The notes under the pieces: generated by a model
Seen by the model: the letters and a program-made list of their open reading frames with translations, nothing else
The model's database searches: none
What the model was told of the DNA's origin: nothing
Shown here: piece after piece, positions 56,388 through 64,000 of the stretch
Position numbering within the stretch: the stretch's first letter is position 1
Layout of the letters: each line of letters starts with the position of its first letter
Assembly (NCBI GenBank): GCA_039030395.1
Contig: JBCCEF010000007.1
Location: 1 to 64,000 of the forward strand
Direction of reading: 5' to 3'
Length of the DNA stretch: 64,000 nt
Source: Acidobacteriota bacterium
GTDB taxonomy: Bacteria > Acidobacteriota > Thermoanaerobaculia > Multivoradales > JBCCEF01
Program-made: the position numbers and the translations under genes

Positions 56388-59275
56388 AAACGAGTCCCGA
56401 TCCAGAAGTCCGTAGCGAAACCGTCTTCGGCGGTGGCGAAGCGGTATTGCTTGGCGAAGTCCCAGTTCAGGGTCAGGCCGGCGAAACGCGCTGAGATGCC
56501 GTAACCGTAGGAGGCACGGGCATCGGCGAACTGGTCTTCGTCGGAATCCCAGATGTCGAAGTCCTGGAACTCGTCGTTCCAGGCGCCGCCGATGTCGAGG
56601 AAGACAATGCCGCGAACGCCCTGGAAGCCGATGACCGGTGTGGCCAAGACGTCGATCAGCGGGAAGCGGAACTCGAAGTTGGTGACGAAGGCATGGGTAC
56701 CCACCAGGGAGCGAAAGTCGAATCCGCGCAGGGTATCGAGTCCGCCCAAAGCGAAGAGCCCCGGCTGGTTGCCGTCGGACATGCCGAAGTAGCCGCGCAC
56801 AGCGAAGTTGCTGCGGCGGGTGACCTGAAGGTACTGCCGCACCTCTAGCTCGGCCGATGTGAAGAGCGTGCCGGAATCTTCCGTGTCCGGAGCGTAGGAG
56901 AAGTCCAGGCGCCAGCGCCGACCGCTGATCGGGCCGCTGGAAGTGAAGACCGTCGAGTCACCGGCCAGGGCCGTGCTGAGAATTGGGAAGTCGTCCTCGA
57001 CACGAATCACGCCGATCTGGCGCCCAAAGGAGACCTGCTGATCGAACTCTCGGAAGATGTATCCGGCGCCGATCTCGAAGCGGGTCTGGAAAGTGAAGGG
57101 ATAGACCAGGGAGAACACCGCGCCGGTCAGCTCATAGGCGGAGTCACCGCGTTCGAAACCCCGAGTCTGGTCAAAGGTGCGGTAGAAATAGCGGGTGTCG
57201 AAGGCGCTGATGTTCCACTGCAGGCGGTTCGTCAGGTTCGCGTAGGTGATGTTGAAGTTCGACAGACTCTCCACCGACGAGAGCACCGCGATCAAGCGCT
57301 TGTCGCCCAGGTAGTCGGTGAAGGACAACACCACCTGCCCGAGCAGGGTCTGGTCGTCGTTGATGCCGATCAGCGTGTCGGCGCTCTCCAGGAACAACTT
57401 GAAGCCGCGGTAGTTCTCCTTGTTCGAATCGTCAATCGGCACCTGGATATCCGGTTCGAAAACCGGTAGGGAATTGGCATCGGCGGCCGTCTCGGAGATC
57501 TCCACCGTCTCCGGCTCGGTAACCGGTTCCGGCACCTCGATCGAGTAGAGGTCGAAGCGCCCTTTCCACATGGCCGTGTAGACCAGCCGCTCGGAGCCGT
57601 CCGGCTCCGGCAACACCGTGGGCATGAAGCAGCCGGTGACCGCGTTGGTGTACTGCGAGAGTTCGCCGGTCGATAGATCCAGACCGTAGATGTTCAGAAT
57701 CCCGCTGCGGTCCGAGGTGAAGTACAGCCGGCGGCCGGTAGGCGAAAACACCGCGTCGGTCTCGCTCGACTCGCCGAAAGTGAGCTGGAAGCGCTTGGTG
57801 GGATCGTCCAGCGGCACCCGGAAAAGCTTCGCCTGTCCGTCGCCGATCACCGTCGTCATCACCACCGACTTGCCGTCCGGCGAGAACACCGGCGAGGAGT
57901 CGTAGAACTCGTCATCGGTGAAATTCTCGACCTCCCCGGTTTCGATGTCGACGATATAGATGTCGAATGCGCCGTCAACGATCGCCGAGAAGGCGATGCG
58001 GCGGCCGTCCGGATGCCAGGCCGGGGCGATGTGCTGGTCCAGTTCGTTCAGGTCCAGCCGCTGGCGCAGCTTGCCGGTCAACACGTCGTAGAGCAGCAGG
58101 CTGCGGTTGCGCTCGCGCTTGGCAAACACCGCCAGGGTGTTGCCGTCCGGGGAAAAGGCGATGTCGCGTCCGAACTTTCGGCCGAGGGTCAACTCCTGCG
58201 CCACCAGATATTGATAGTCGCCGTCGAAACCCTTGGTCAGGTTGCGCAGATTCTTGCGCTCGCGGGTGTCGAACAGCGTGATGTCGACGTCGCCGCGCTC
58301 GGAGGTGAAGGCCGCCAGCAGGTCGCCGGAAGGCGAGGCCGCCGGCGAAATGATCTGGCTGGGCAGGCCGCGGGTCACCCGGAAGGGCCGACCGAAGTCG
58401 CGCGGTTCACCGGTCTCTAGAAGCTCCGGCAAATACTTGCGGCGCAGCCAACGGCGGAAGTCAGCATCGAAGTCTTCGCCCTCCACGCCGAAGGCCCGGT
58501 CAACGGCGCGGCCGACGCTCGAGCCGATCGACGTACGGAGCTCGAAGATGAAGTCCTGGAAGCCGTCCTTGCCGTAGGTCTCCTCGATGTAGTCGAAGAT
58601 GGCGTGGCCGATGCGGTAGGCGAGAAAGCCTCCACCCTCCCAGGTGGTGACGTTCGGGATGATGTCGTTGACGGCGGCATCGCGCAGGTACATCACGTCG
58701 CGCGTCGTTTCGTCTTCTGCCATGTAGCTCGCCATGCCCTCCATCACCCAAGTCGGCGGACGAGCGGCGATGGCCCGGCCGAAGCTGCCCCGGAACAGGA
58801 TGTGGTACTGGAATATGTGGGTCAGTTCGTGCTCGATGAGGTTCATCAACTCATCGTCCGGCAGGTCGATCGGCAGCACCATGCGGAAGCGCACCGGCGA
58901 GGCGAAGGCGCCCACCCCTTCGGGGATGAAATTCAGGATGATGTTGTTCTGCTCGAAGGCCGAGTGGTTGGCGTAGAAGATGAGCGGCGTGGGCTCTTGA
59001 ATCTGGAAATCAAAATCCCGCGACAGGCGGTCGTATGCGCTCTCGGCGAAGGACACCACCCGCTCGAGCTGATCTTCTTCCTCGGTGTAGAAATACACGT
59101 CGAAGTGCGTCGAATGGTAGATCTTCCAGTCGAAGTCGCGATACTGCACCTTGTTCTTGCCGAAACCCCGGCCGCCCCGCGCCGGACCGAGCTGAGCCAT
59201 CACCGAGTCGGCAGCGAGAAAGAAAACCAGCAGAGCAACCGAGATCCTCAGGATTCGTGAGCGGTTCAACAGCAT
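56384..59275 (-). CDS. HEXXH protease / beta-propeller / outer-membrane barrel fusion
   Basis: A 963-aa secreted protein with a signal peptide (ISVALLVFFLAADSVMAQ). Residues ~40-275 form a gluzincin-like (peptidase MA) domain with the zinc motif HELTH in MNLIEHELTHIFQYH; WVMEGMASYMAEDE would supply the third ligand. Residues ~300-580 are WD40-like/TolB beta-propeller blades (AFSPDGNTLAVFA, WHPDGRRIAFSAIVDGAFDIYIVD). Residues ~620-963 look like a BamA/D15-type barrel: alternating aromatic strands, LFALGGLDTLRGFDFRSLVGTHAF, and a C-terminal Phe (FWIGTRF). It is probably an outer-membrane protease or assembly factor. Its stop is supplied by hairpin copy E. Confidence 0.83.
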   Translation of the reverse strand: MLLNRSRILRISVALLVFFLAADSVMAQLGPARGGRGFGKNKVQYRDFDWKIYHSTHFDVYFYTEEEDQLERVVSFAESAYDRLSRDFDFQIQEPTPLIFYANHSAFEQNNIILNFIPEGVGAFASPVRFRMVLPIDLPDDELMNLIEHELTHIFQYHILFRGSFGRAIAARPPTWVMEGMASYMAEDETTRDVMYLRDAAVNDIIPNVTTWEGGGFLAYRIGHAIFDYIEETYGKDGFQDFIFELRTSIGSSVGRAVDRAFGVEGEDFDADFRRWLRRKYLPELLETGEPRDFGRPFRVTRGLPSQIISPAASPSGDLLAAFTSERGDVDITLFDTRERKNLRNLTKGFDGDYQYLVAQELTLGRKFGRDIAFSPDGNTLAVFAKRERNRSLLLYDVLTGKLRQRLDLNELDQHIAPAWHPDGRRIAFSAIVDGAFDIYIVDIETGEVENFTDDEFYDSSPVFSPDGKSVVMTTVIGDGQAKLFRVPLDDPTKRFQLTFGESSETDAVFSPTGRRLYFTSDRSGILNIYGLDLSTGELSQYTNAVTGCFMPTVLPEPDGSERLVYTAMWKGRFDLYSIEVPEPVTEPETVEISETAADANSLPVFEPDIQVPIDDSNKENYRGFKLFLESADTLIGINDDQTLLGQVVLSFTDYLGDKRLIAVLSSVESLSNFNITYANLTNRLQWNISAFDTRYFYRTFDQTRGFERGDSAYELTGAVFSLVYPFTFQTRFEIGAGYIFREFDQQVSFGRQIGVIRVEDDFPILSTALAGDSTVFTSSGPISGRRWRLDFSYAPDTEDSGTLFTSAELEVRQYLQVTRRSNFAVRGYFGMSDGNQPGLFALGGLDTLRGFDFRSLVGTHAFVTNFEFRFPLIDVLATPVIGFQGVRGIVFLDIGGAWNDEFQDFDIWDSDEDQFADARASYGYGISARFAGLTLNWDFAKQYRFATAEDGFATDFWIGTRF

Positions 59276-59288
59276 CTCCTTTTACGCC

Positions 59289-59984
59289 TCAGTCCGTGAA
59301 CAGGGACCGAGTGGCCTCGATCTCTTTCTGGGTGAACACGCCCACGATGCGATCCTCGAGGGAGTAGAGGTTCTCGAACATCCCGGTCAGGGGGTCCGCC
59401 TGTTCCTGCTCATAGTTCTGGAAGTCTTTGAAGTTGTCCGTGTAGAGCAGCTTGCCGGTGGTGCCGTCATAGACGTGCATCAAGATGTCGTACTCGAAGC
59501 CGGTCTGCTCCACCAGCACCTGGCGGTAGTACTGCCGACCGTTGAACGGTGAGGTGTACTCCTCGGTGCGGTAACCGGTGCGGTCCTGGATGTCGAAATC
59601 GAGGCCACCGGCAAGAATCAGGTCCGCCTGGGTGCGGTCGCCAATGGAGAGCCAGAAGTCCGACTCCCGCGAGAGCTGATTCAGGTCGAAGGTCGGGTAG
59701 TCCATCGGCGGCGCCTCGATCAGCTTGAGTTCCGTTTCCCGCCGCAAGGTCTTCTCCAGGTAGCGCTCGAACTCTTTCTGCACATCGATATTGCGATTCT
59801 GGACGCGCTCCTGCCCCTCCTGGGTCACCACCAGGAAAGGTGCGATGGTGACGCTATCGCGGCCGTTCAGATCGAGGCGTGCCTTCTGGGGCAGGGTCAG
59901 TCGAACCTCTACCGCCGACATCAGCGGCAAAGAGATCAAGAGCAGGACCAGACCGGTGAGCCAAATTCTGGGTGTATGCATCAT
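59289..59984 (-). CDS. Secreted protein of unknown function
   Basis: A 231-aa precursor with a signal peptide (TGLVLLLISLPLMSA). The mature part shows VTIAPFLVV, a predicted helix VQKEFERYLEKTL and several beta segments (ADLILAGGLDFDIQDRTG, YDILMHVYDGTTGKLLYTDNF). The pattern of an early strand, a helix and a late TGKLLY strand recalls CsgG/TolB-N-type periplasmic domains, but no family is certain. AGGAGG precedes the tandem ATGATG; the second ATG (59981) may be used. It is encoded between the TPR lipoprotein and the beta-barrel fusion, 13 bases from the latter. Confidence 0.78.
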   Translation of the reverse strand: MMHTPRIWLTGLVLLLISLPLMSAVEVRLTLPQKARLDLNGRDSVTIAPFLVVTQEGQERVQNRNIDVQKEFERYLEKTLRRETELKLIEAPPMDYPTFDLNQLSRESDFWLSIGDRTQADLILAGGLDFDIQDRTGYRTEEYTSPFNGRQYYRQVLVEQTGFEYDILMHVYDGTTGKLLYTDNFKDFQNYEQEQADPLTGMFENLYSLEDRIVGVFTQKEIEATRSLFTD

Positions 59985-60049
59985 CTACCTCCTGGTTGGG
60001 GGCTGCCGGTTCGGGTGGTAGACCGTAGACCTCGGGTTCGAACGGTGCC

Positions 60050-60463
60050 TCAAGGGCTACCGTCGGCCGTCGTCGAAGAATCCTCGCCGCGATCCGCGGC
60101 GTCTTCGTCGGTCTCGGGCTTGAAGCTTTGGTAGAACTCGATAAAGCGGGAGTAGTTTCGCCGCAGTTCGCGGTTGTTCGGGGAAGCCGCCAAGGCCCCT
60201 TGGTAGGCCTCCAGGGCCTCGTCGAACTGACCCGTCGCCTCGTAGGCCACGGCCAGATTGTTCATCACCCGAAAGCTCGAAGGCTCCAGGCGTTGAGCTT
60301 GCTGAAATCGAAAGAGCGCTTCGTTCCACAGGCCGCGGCGGGCCATGTCAACCCCGAAGTCGATCTGCGACGAAGCTCGGGTGGAGGACCCCGCGCTGGA
60401 GCAGGCCACCAGAGGTAGGAGCGAGATGACCAGAAGAACAATCCGTGGAGTTACTGCGCGCAT
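60050..60463 (-). CDS. TPR lipoprotein
   Basis: A 137-aa predicted lipoprotein (IVLLVISLLPLVAC, Cys21). Two TPR units (ALFRFQQAQRLEPSSFRVMNNLAVAYEATGQFDEALEAYQGAL) fill most of the mature protein, and an acidic tail follows. It resembles small PilF-like or BamD-like TPR lipoproteins in plan but is too short to be assigned. It is first in the likely operon with the secreted protein and the barrel fusion. Confidence 0.8.
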   Translation of the reverse strand: MRAVTPRIVLLVISLLPLVACSSAGSSTRASSQIDFGVDMARRGLWNEALFRFQQAQRLEPSSFRVMNNLAVAYEATGQFDEALEAYQGALAASPNNRELRRNYSRFIEFYQSFKPETDEDAADRGEDSSTTADGSP

Positions 60464-60568
60464 AGCCTTTCGCCCTCGCTGAAGTCACGGGTCGCGCTCG
60501 TTTTCGCCGAATCGAACTCCGCGATCAAAGGTCGACCGTCCGGAACTAGCGCTAAAAACACCACCACT

Positions 60569-60595
60569 AGTATATACGAGCCCCTGTGGGGTCAA
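60569..60595 (-). promoter_or_regulatory. Likely promoter of the TPR lipoprotein/barrel operon
   Basis: On the minus strand TTGACC (60595-60590), 15 bp, then TATACT (60574-60569). Both boxes are five of six to consensus, but the spacer is short. A start near 60560 would leave a leader of about 100 nt. Confidence 0.45.
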
Positions 60596-60730
60596 TGGAT
60601 GCATGACGCCGCGCAGAGACCTGCCCAAAAGTGGGTTCCGCACCGTCGGCGAAGCGATGGACCAAGCCCCCTACCGACCTCTCCCGGCGCTGACGAGCGA
60701 CGCCGTCGCCCCTTGGCGTCTCCTCAGGGT

Positions 60731-61879
60731 ATGGAACACCCGAGAAACCCTTCCGAAGCCGCCCCGGAGCCACCGTTCCCGAACCCGATCCGGGAACTTA
60801 CCCTCGCCCTCGCGACCCTGGCAAAGCTGGGCCTCGCCACCCGCTGCCGGCTGGTGGCGGAACTGCCCAACTGGCACCGACGACCGGCGGCGGAGGCTCC
60901 GGCCCTGGCCGCTGCCTTCGGCGTTCCACCCGCCGCGATGAAGCGCGCCATGGCGCTGCGCCCGGCGGCCCGGGAGCGCGCCGCCGGGATCCATGCCTGC
61001 GCCCGGGCCGCCCAATGCACCCTCCTGGCCCGCCACGATGATGGCTTTCCGGCGCGCCTCCGCCACCTCTCCCTGCCGCCCGCCGCGCTGTGGATACGAG
61101 GAGAAATGCCTTGCGAAGGAAGAGCCACGGAACCGGCGGTGGCCATCGTCGGCTCCCGCCGCGCCACCCACTACGGCCTCGAAGCCGCGACCTTTTTCGC
61201 CGGCCATCTGGCCGCAGCGGGGGTGACGGTGATCTCCGGCTTCGCCCGGGGCATCGACACGGCGGCCCATCGCGCCGCCCTCGACGCCGGAGGAAAAACC
61301 CTGGCGGTGCTCGGCTGCGGAGTGGACGCCGACTACCCGCGGGGTAGCCGCGACTTCGCCCGGGAGGTCTGCCGCCGGGGCGCCCTGGTGAGCGAGTTCC
61401 CACCCGCTACGACGCCTAGAGCCTGGCACTTTCCGGTACGCAATCGGGTGATCGCCGCCCTCGCCCAGGCGGTGCTGGTGGTGGAAGCGGCACCCCGCTC
61501 GGGCTCCTTGATCACCGTGCGCCACGCCCTCGATCTGAACCGCGATGTCTTCGCGGTACCCGGCCGTATCTTCGACGAGGGCTCCGCCGGCACCATCGGC
61601 CTGCTGCGCGACGGCGCCTATCCAGCGCACCATCCGCGGGACATCCTGGACGCCCTGCCGGAATCGCCCCAGCCACCGCGGCAAGAGCCCGTGCCGGACC
61701 TACCGGGACTCGCCGGCCGGTTGCTGGTGGCCCTGCCGCAGGGACGGCTACTCACCGCGGAGCAGCTCGCCGAAACGGCCGGAGTGCCGGTGGAGGACAC
61801 CCTCGCGGCGTTGATGGAATTGGAAATCGGCGGCTGGATCACCCGCCGGCCGGGACCGACCTACGGCCGCCGGCGGTAG
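60731..61879 (+). CDS. dprA: DNA-processing protein DprA/Smf
   Basis: Loads RecA on incoming single-stranded DNA during transformation. It has a Rossmann-like core with AIVGSRRATHYGLEAA, VISGFARGIDTAAHRAALDAGG, VLGCGVDADYPR, SEFPP and FPVRNRVIAALAQAVLVVEA, all standard. The N-terminal helical (SAM/HhH-like) part starts near residue 20, and a C-terminal winged-helix-like domain (LLTAEQLAETAGVPVEDTLAALMELEI) ends the protein. ATG at 60731 gives 382 aa; the frame is open further upstream (ATG at 60599), so the start is uncertain. It lies next to topA, convergent. With the type IV pilus genes it makes natural competence possible. Confidence 0.93.
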   Translation: MEHPRNPSEAAPEPPFPNPIRELTLALATLAKLGLATRCRLVAELPNWHRRPAAEAPALAAAFGVPPAAMKRAMALRPAARERAAGIHACARAAQCTLLARHDDGFPARLRHLSLPPAALWIRGEMPCEGRATEPAVAIVGSRRATHYGLEAATFFAGHLAAAGVTVISGFARGIDTAAHRAALDAGGKTLAVLGCGVDADYPRGSRDFAREVCRRGALVSEFPPATTPRAWHFPVRNRVIAALAQAVLVVEAAPRSGSLITVRHALDLNRDVFAVPGRIFDEGSAGTIGLLRDGAYPAHHPRDILDALPESPQPPRQEPVPDLPGLAGRLLVALPQGRLLTAEQLAETAGVPVEDTLAALMELEIGGWITRRPGPTYGRRR

Positions 61880-61893
61880 GCGAAGCGATCCCG

Positions 61894-62063
61894 AGCCTGA
61901 AAGGCTGGGCGGCGCCGATAGGCGCCGAGGCCGGGGTGAGCCCGAAAACTCTAGAGTTTTCGGGTGAGGGGCGGACCGCGTGCGGGCGCCTAGCCCCCTG
62001 GAAACAAAAGCTAGCAGGGCAGCTGAAAACGTAAGCCGAAGGCTTATTTCAGCAAACTGCTAG
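61894..62063 (-). repeat. Dispersed structured intergenic repeat, copy D
   Basis: On the minus strand: CTAG-bounded hairpin (62063-62011) with GCTGAAA/TTTCAGC and inner AAGCC-TTC-GGCTT. Then come CCAGGGGGCTAGGCGCCC and CTCACCCGAAAACT, the last being half of a perfect 24-bp palindrome (61941-61964) with CTAG at its centre. CTCACCCC, GGCGCC pairs and a GGCTCGG end follow. It lies between the convergent dprA and topA genes, and its first CTAG contains the topA stop (62062-62060). Confidence 0.75.
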
Positions 62064-64000
62064 CGGCGGCGGCGGGTTTTCTTCGGCGCGTTGCGGCGGG
62101 CGGCGAGGAGTTCGAGGGCGACATCGACGGTCAAGTCTTCGGCCTTCGAGCCCCTGGGCAGGGAGGCGTTGACCTTGCCGTCCGTTACGTAGGGACCGTA
62201 GCGCCCGTCGAGCACCTTCAAGGGGCCGTCGGCTCCTTCCGGCTCACCGAGATCCTTCAACACCGTGCGCTGCTGGCGGCCGCGCCCCTTCTTCGGCTGG
62301 GCGAGGATTTCGAGCGCCGCCGGCAGCTCGATGTCGCAGGCTTCCTGCCACGAAGAGAGGCTGCGAAAGTCCTTCTGATGCTTGACGTAGGGACCGTAGC
62401 GGCCGATAGCGGTGGTGATGACCTCACCGGACTCCGGGTGCGGCCCCAGCTCGCGGGGTAGCGACGCCAGGCGGGTGGCAATCTCCGGCGTCACATCGCC
62501 GACGTCGAGGCCCTTCGGAAGGGAGACCCGCTGCGGCTTTTCCTTCGCCTCCTTTTCCGCCTCCGTTTGGGCGACTTCCAGGTAGGGGCCGAAGCGGCCG
62601 GTCTTCAAGAACACGTCGCGCCCGGATGGATGCTGGGCGATGGGCTCGTCGTCCGCCTGACGGGCGCGCAGCAGGTCTACCGCCTTGGCGACGGTGAGGT
62701 CCGCCGGCGGCAGGTCTTCCGGCAGGCTGACGGAGTTTTCCTTGCCGCCCTCGCCGCGCCGCAGGTAGGCGCCGTAGCGGCCGATCTTGACCACCAGCTC
62801 GTCGCCGGACTCCGGGTCCTTGCCGATCTCCATCGCCGGGTAGATCACCTCGCCCTCCTCCACCCGCTGCTGCAGGCCGGGATCGCCGCCTTCCCCGAGG
62901 AAAAACTCGGCCACCAGGCCGTCCCAATCCTTTTGGCCGGCGGCGATCTCGTCGAGGTCGTCCTCCATGTGGGCGGTGAATTCCGTGTCCACCAGATCCC
63001 GAAACTGCTTCTCGAGCAGCTCCGTGACGCAGAAGGCGGTGAAGGTGGGAATCAGCTCGTTGCCCTTCTTGAACACATAGCCGCGGTCCTGCACCGTGCT
63101 GATGATCGAAGCGTAGGTCGACGGGCGGCCGATGCCGGCCTCTTCGAGCTGCTTGACCAGGCTCGCTTCGGTGAAGCGGAAAGGCGGCTTGGTGCTGTGG
63201 CCTTCCGCCTCGACGGACAGCGGCTGGAGATCCATGCCCACTTCCAGGGCCGGCAGCAGGGTTTCCTGATCGCCCAACTCGCCTTCCGGATCATCGGTGC
63301 CTTCGACGTAGGCCCGCAAGAAGCCCGGAAAGACGATGCGGCGGCCGGAGGCGGCAAACACCAGCGCGTCGCCGTCTACCTCCACGGTCACCTCCACCTG
63401 GGTGCGCTCGAATCTGGCCGGCAACATCTGGCAGGCGATGGTGCGCATCCAGATCAGCTCGTAGAGGCGGTATTGGTCCGCGTCCAGGAACTTCTTGACG
63501 TCCTGCGGGCGGCGGCCAAGATCCGTCGGACGAATCGCCTCGTGGGCCTCCTGGGCACCCTTCGCCTTGGTCTTGTAGGTATTGGCTTGGGGCGGAAGGA
63601 AGTCCTCACCGTAGGCCTTGGCGATCACCTCCCGGGCCTGCTCCACGGCACGCCCGGCCAGGCTCACGCTGTCGGTACGCATATAGGTGATCAGACCGAT
63701 ACGCTCGCCGCCGAGGTCCACGCCTTCGTACAGGCGCTGCGCCGCGCTCATCGTGCGGCGAGCGGAAAAACGCAGTTTGCGATTCGCCTCCTGCTGCAGG
63801 GTGGACGTGATGAAGGGCGGCGCCGGCCGCTGCTGGCCGGGCTTCTTGTCGAGGGAGGTGACCTTCCAAGGGGCGGCTTCGGCGGCGCCGCCGGCGAGGG
63901 CCTTGGCGGCCTTTTCGTCGAGCAGAAGGTGCTCTTTCTTCGCCAGCTTGCCGGTGGCCGAGTCGAAACTCTTTCCGTCCGCCAGGCGGCGATCTCCCAC
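62060..64000 (-). CDS. topA: DNA topoisomerase I, C-terminal part (cut by window edge)
   Basis: Relaxes negative supercoils. The gene runs out of the window, so only the last 646 residues are seen. The active-site segment GLITYMRTDSVSLAG contains the nucleophilic Tyr. EAIRPTDLGRRP and FTEASLVKQLEEAGIGRPSTYASII are conserved type IA elements. The C-terminal tail has four TopoI C-repeats (GRYGAYLRRG, GRFGPYLEVA, GRYGPYVKHQ, GRYGPYVTDG) instead of zinc fingers, and ends in a basic KKTRRRR. The TAG stop is part of repeat copy D. Confidence 0.96.
   Translation of the reverse strand: MGDRRLADGKSFDSATGKLAKKEHLLLDEKAAKALAGGAAEAAPWKVTSLDKKPGQQRPAPPFITSTLQQEANRKLRFSARRTMSAAQRLYEGVDLGGERIGLITYMRTDSVSLAGRAVEQAREVIAKAYGEDFLPPQANTYKTKAKGAQEAHEAIRPTDLGRRPQDVKKFLDADQYRLYELIWMRTIACQMLPARFERTQVEVTVEVDGDALVFAASGRRIVFPGFLRAYVEGTDDPEGELGDQETLLPALEVGMDLQPLSVEAEGHSTKPPFRFTEASLVKQLEEAGIGRPSTYASIISTVQDRGYVFKKGNELIPTFTAFCVTELLEKQFRDLVDTEFTAHMEDDLDEIAAGQKDWDGLVAEFFLGEGGDPGLQQRVEEGEVIYPAMEIGKDPESGDELVVKIGRYGAYLRRGEGGKENSVSLPEDLPPADLTVAKAVDLLRARQADDEPIAQHPSGRDVFLKTGRFGPYLEVAQTEAEKEAKEKPQRVSLPKGLDVGDVTPEIATRLASLPRELGPHPESGEVITTAIGRYGPYVKHQKDFRSLSSWQEACDIELPAALEILAQPKKGRGRQQRTVLKDLGEPEGADGPLKVLDGRYGPYVTDGKVNASLPRGSKAEDLTVDVALELLAARRNAPKKTRRRR

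Overview
The window (about 64 kb, GC-rich) looks like ordinary chromosome from a Gram-negative (diderm) bacterium. Evidence for a double membrane is a type IV pilus secretin with PilMNOP, LolA, SecDF-YajC, a Ccm cytochrome c system and a large predicted outer-membrane beta-barrel protein. A winged-helix/TPR regulator, IPT/PKD lipoproteins next to the pilus genes, a FYDL-type zinc-ribbon protein and a CcmE with Cys in place of the haem His together suggest an Acidobacteriota-like organism (perhaps Thermoanaerobaculia). That placement is inference from gene content, not from a phylogeny. No rRNA, tRNA, CRISPR array, prophage or insertion sequence was recognised.

Layout. 1-2750: two tandem paralogous secreted proteins, each with its own AT-rich promoter, a shared 26-bp palindromic leader motif and a similar GGACCCC-type terminator. 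2759-9186 (-): proS, a zinc-ribbon/TPR protein, 3-hydroxyacyl-CoA dehydrogenase and a winged-helix/TPR regulator. 9379-11499 (+): prolyl oligopeptidase. 11519-13730 (-): ECF sigma factor, zinc anti-sigma factor and a bactofilin-like membrane protein. 13856-15934 (-): a HEAT-repeat/cyclophilin lipoprotein. 16147-21052 (+): ccmABCDEF. 21058-28057 (-): TPR protein, roadblock protein, accB, accC, thiE, an NSS-family Na+ symporter with a tiny MetS-like subunit, then aroK and a phosphoesterase.

28355-37508 (-): pilMNOPQ followed by three lipoproteins, two of them carrying IPT/TIG or Ig-like and PKD domains. 38040: rpmB. 38410-39260 (-): an ArsR/SRPBCC pair. 39315-41537 (-): rel/spoT. 41691-46840 (-): lolA, tgt, yajC, secD, secF. 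47074-48861 (+): FYDL zinc ribbon, folK and a membrane protein. 48873-55997 (-): purS-Q-L-F with three metallo-beta-lactamase-fold genes. 56384-60463 (-): TPR lipoprotein, unknown secreted protein, and a HEXXH protease/beta-propeller/beta-barrel fusion. 60731-61879 (+): dprA. 62060-64000 (-): topA, cut by the window edge.

The most unusual signal outside genes is a dispersed, structured intergenic repeat. A hairpin of about 50 bp with CTAG at its ends occurs at five places, and at four of them it is joined to a second module of about 110 bp with further hairpins. In three cases the terminal CTAG supplies the stop codon of the adjacent gene. One copy separates the NSS transporter gene from its presumed small subunit. 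Other points of interest are the CxxxY form of CcmE with no ccmG/ccmH in the cluster, the tandem secreted cassettes with identical promoter-to-palindrome geometry, and a possible small decayed minus-strand gene with an in-frame TGA between pilM and rpmB.
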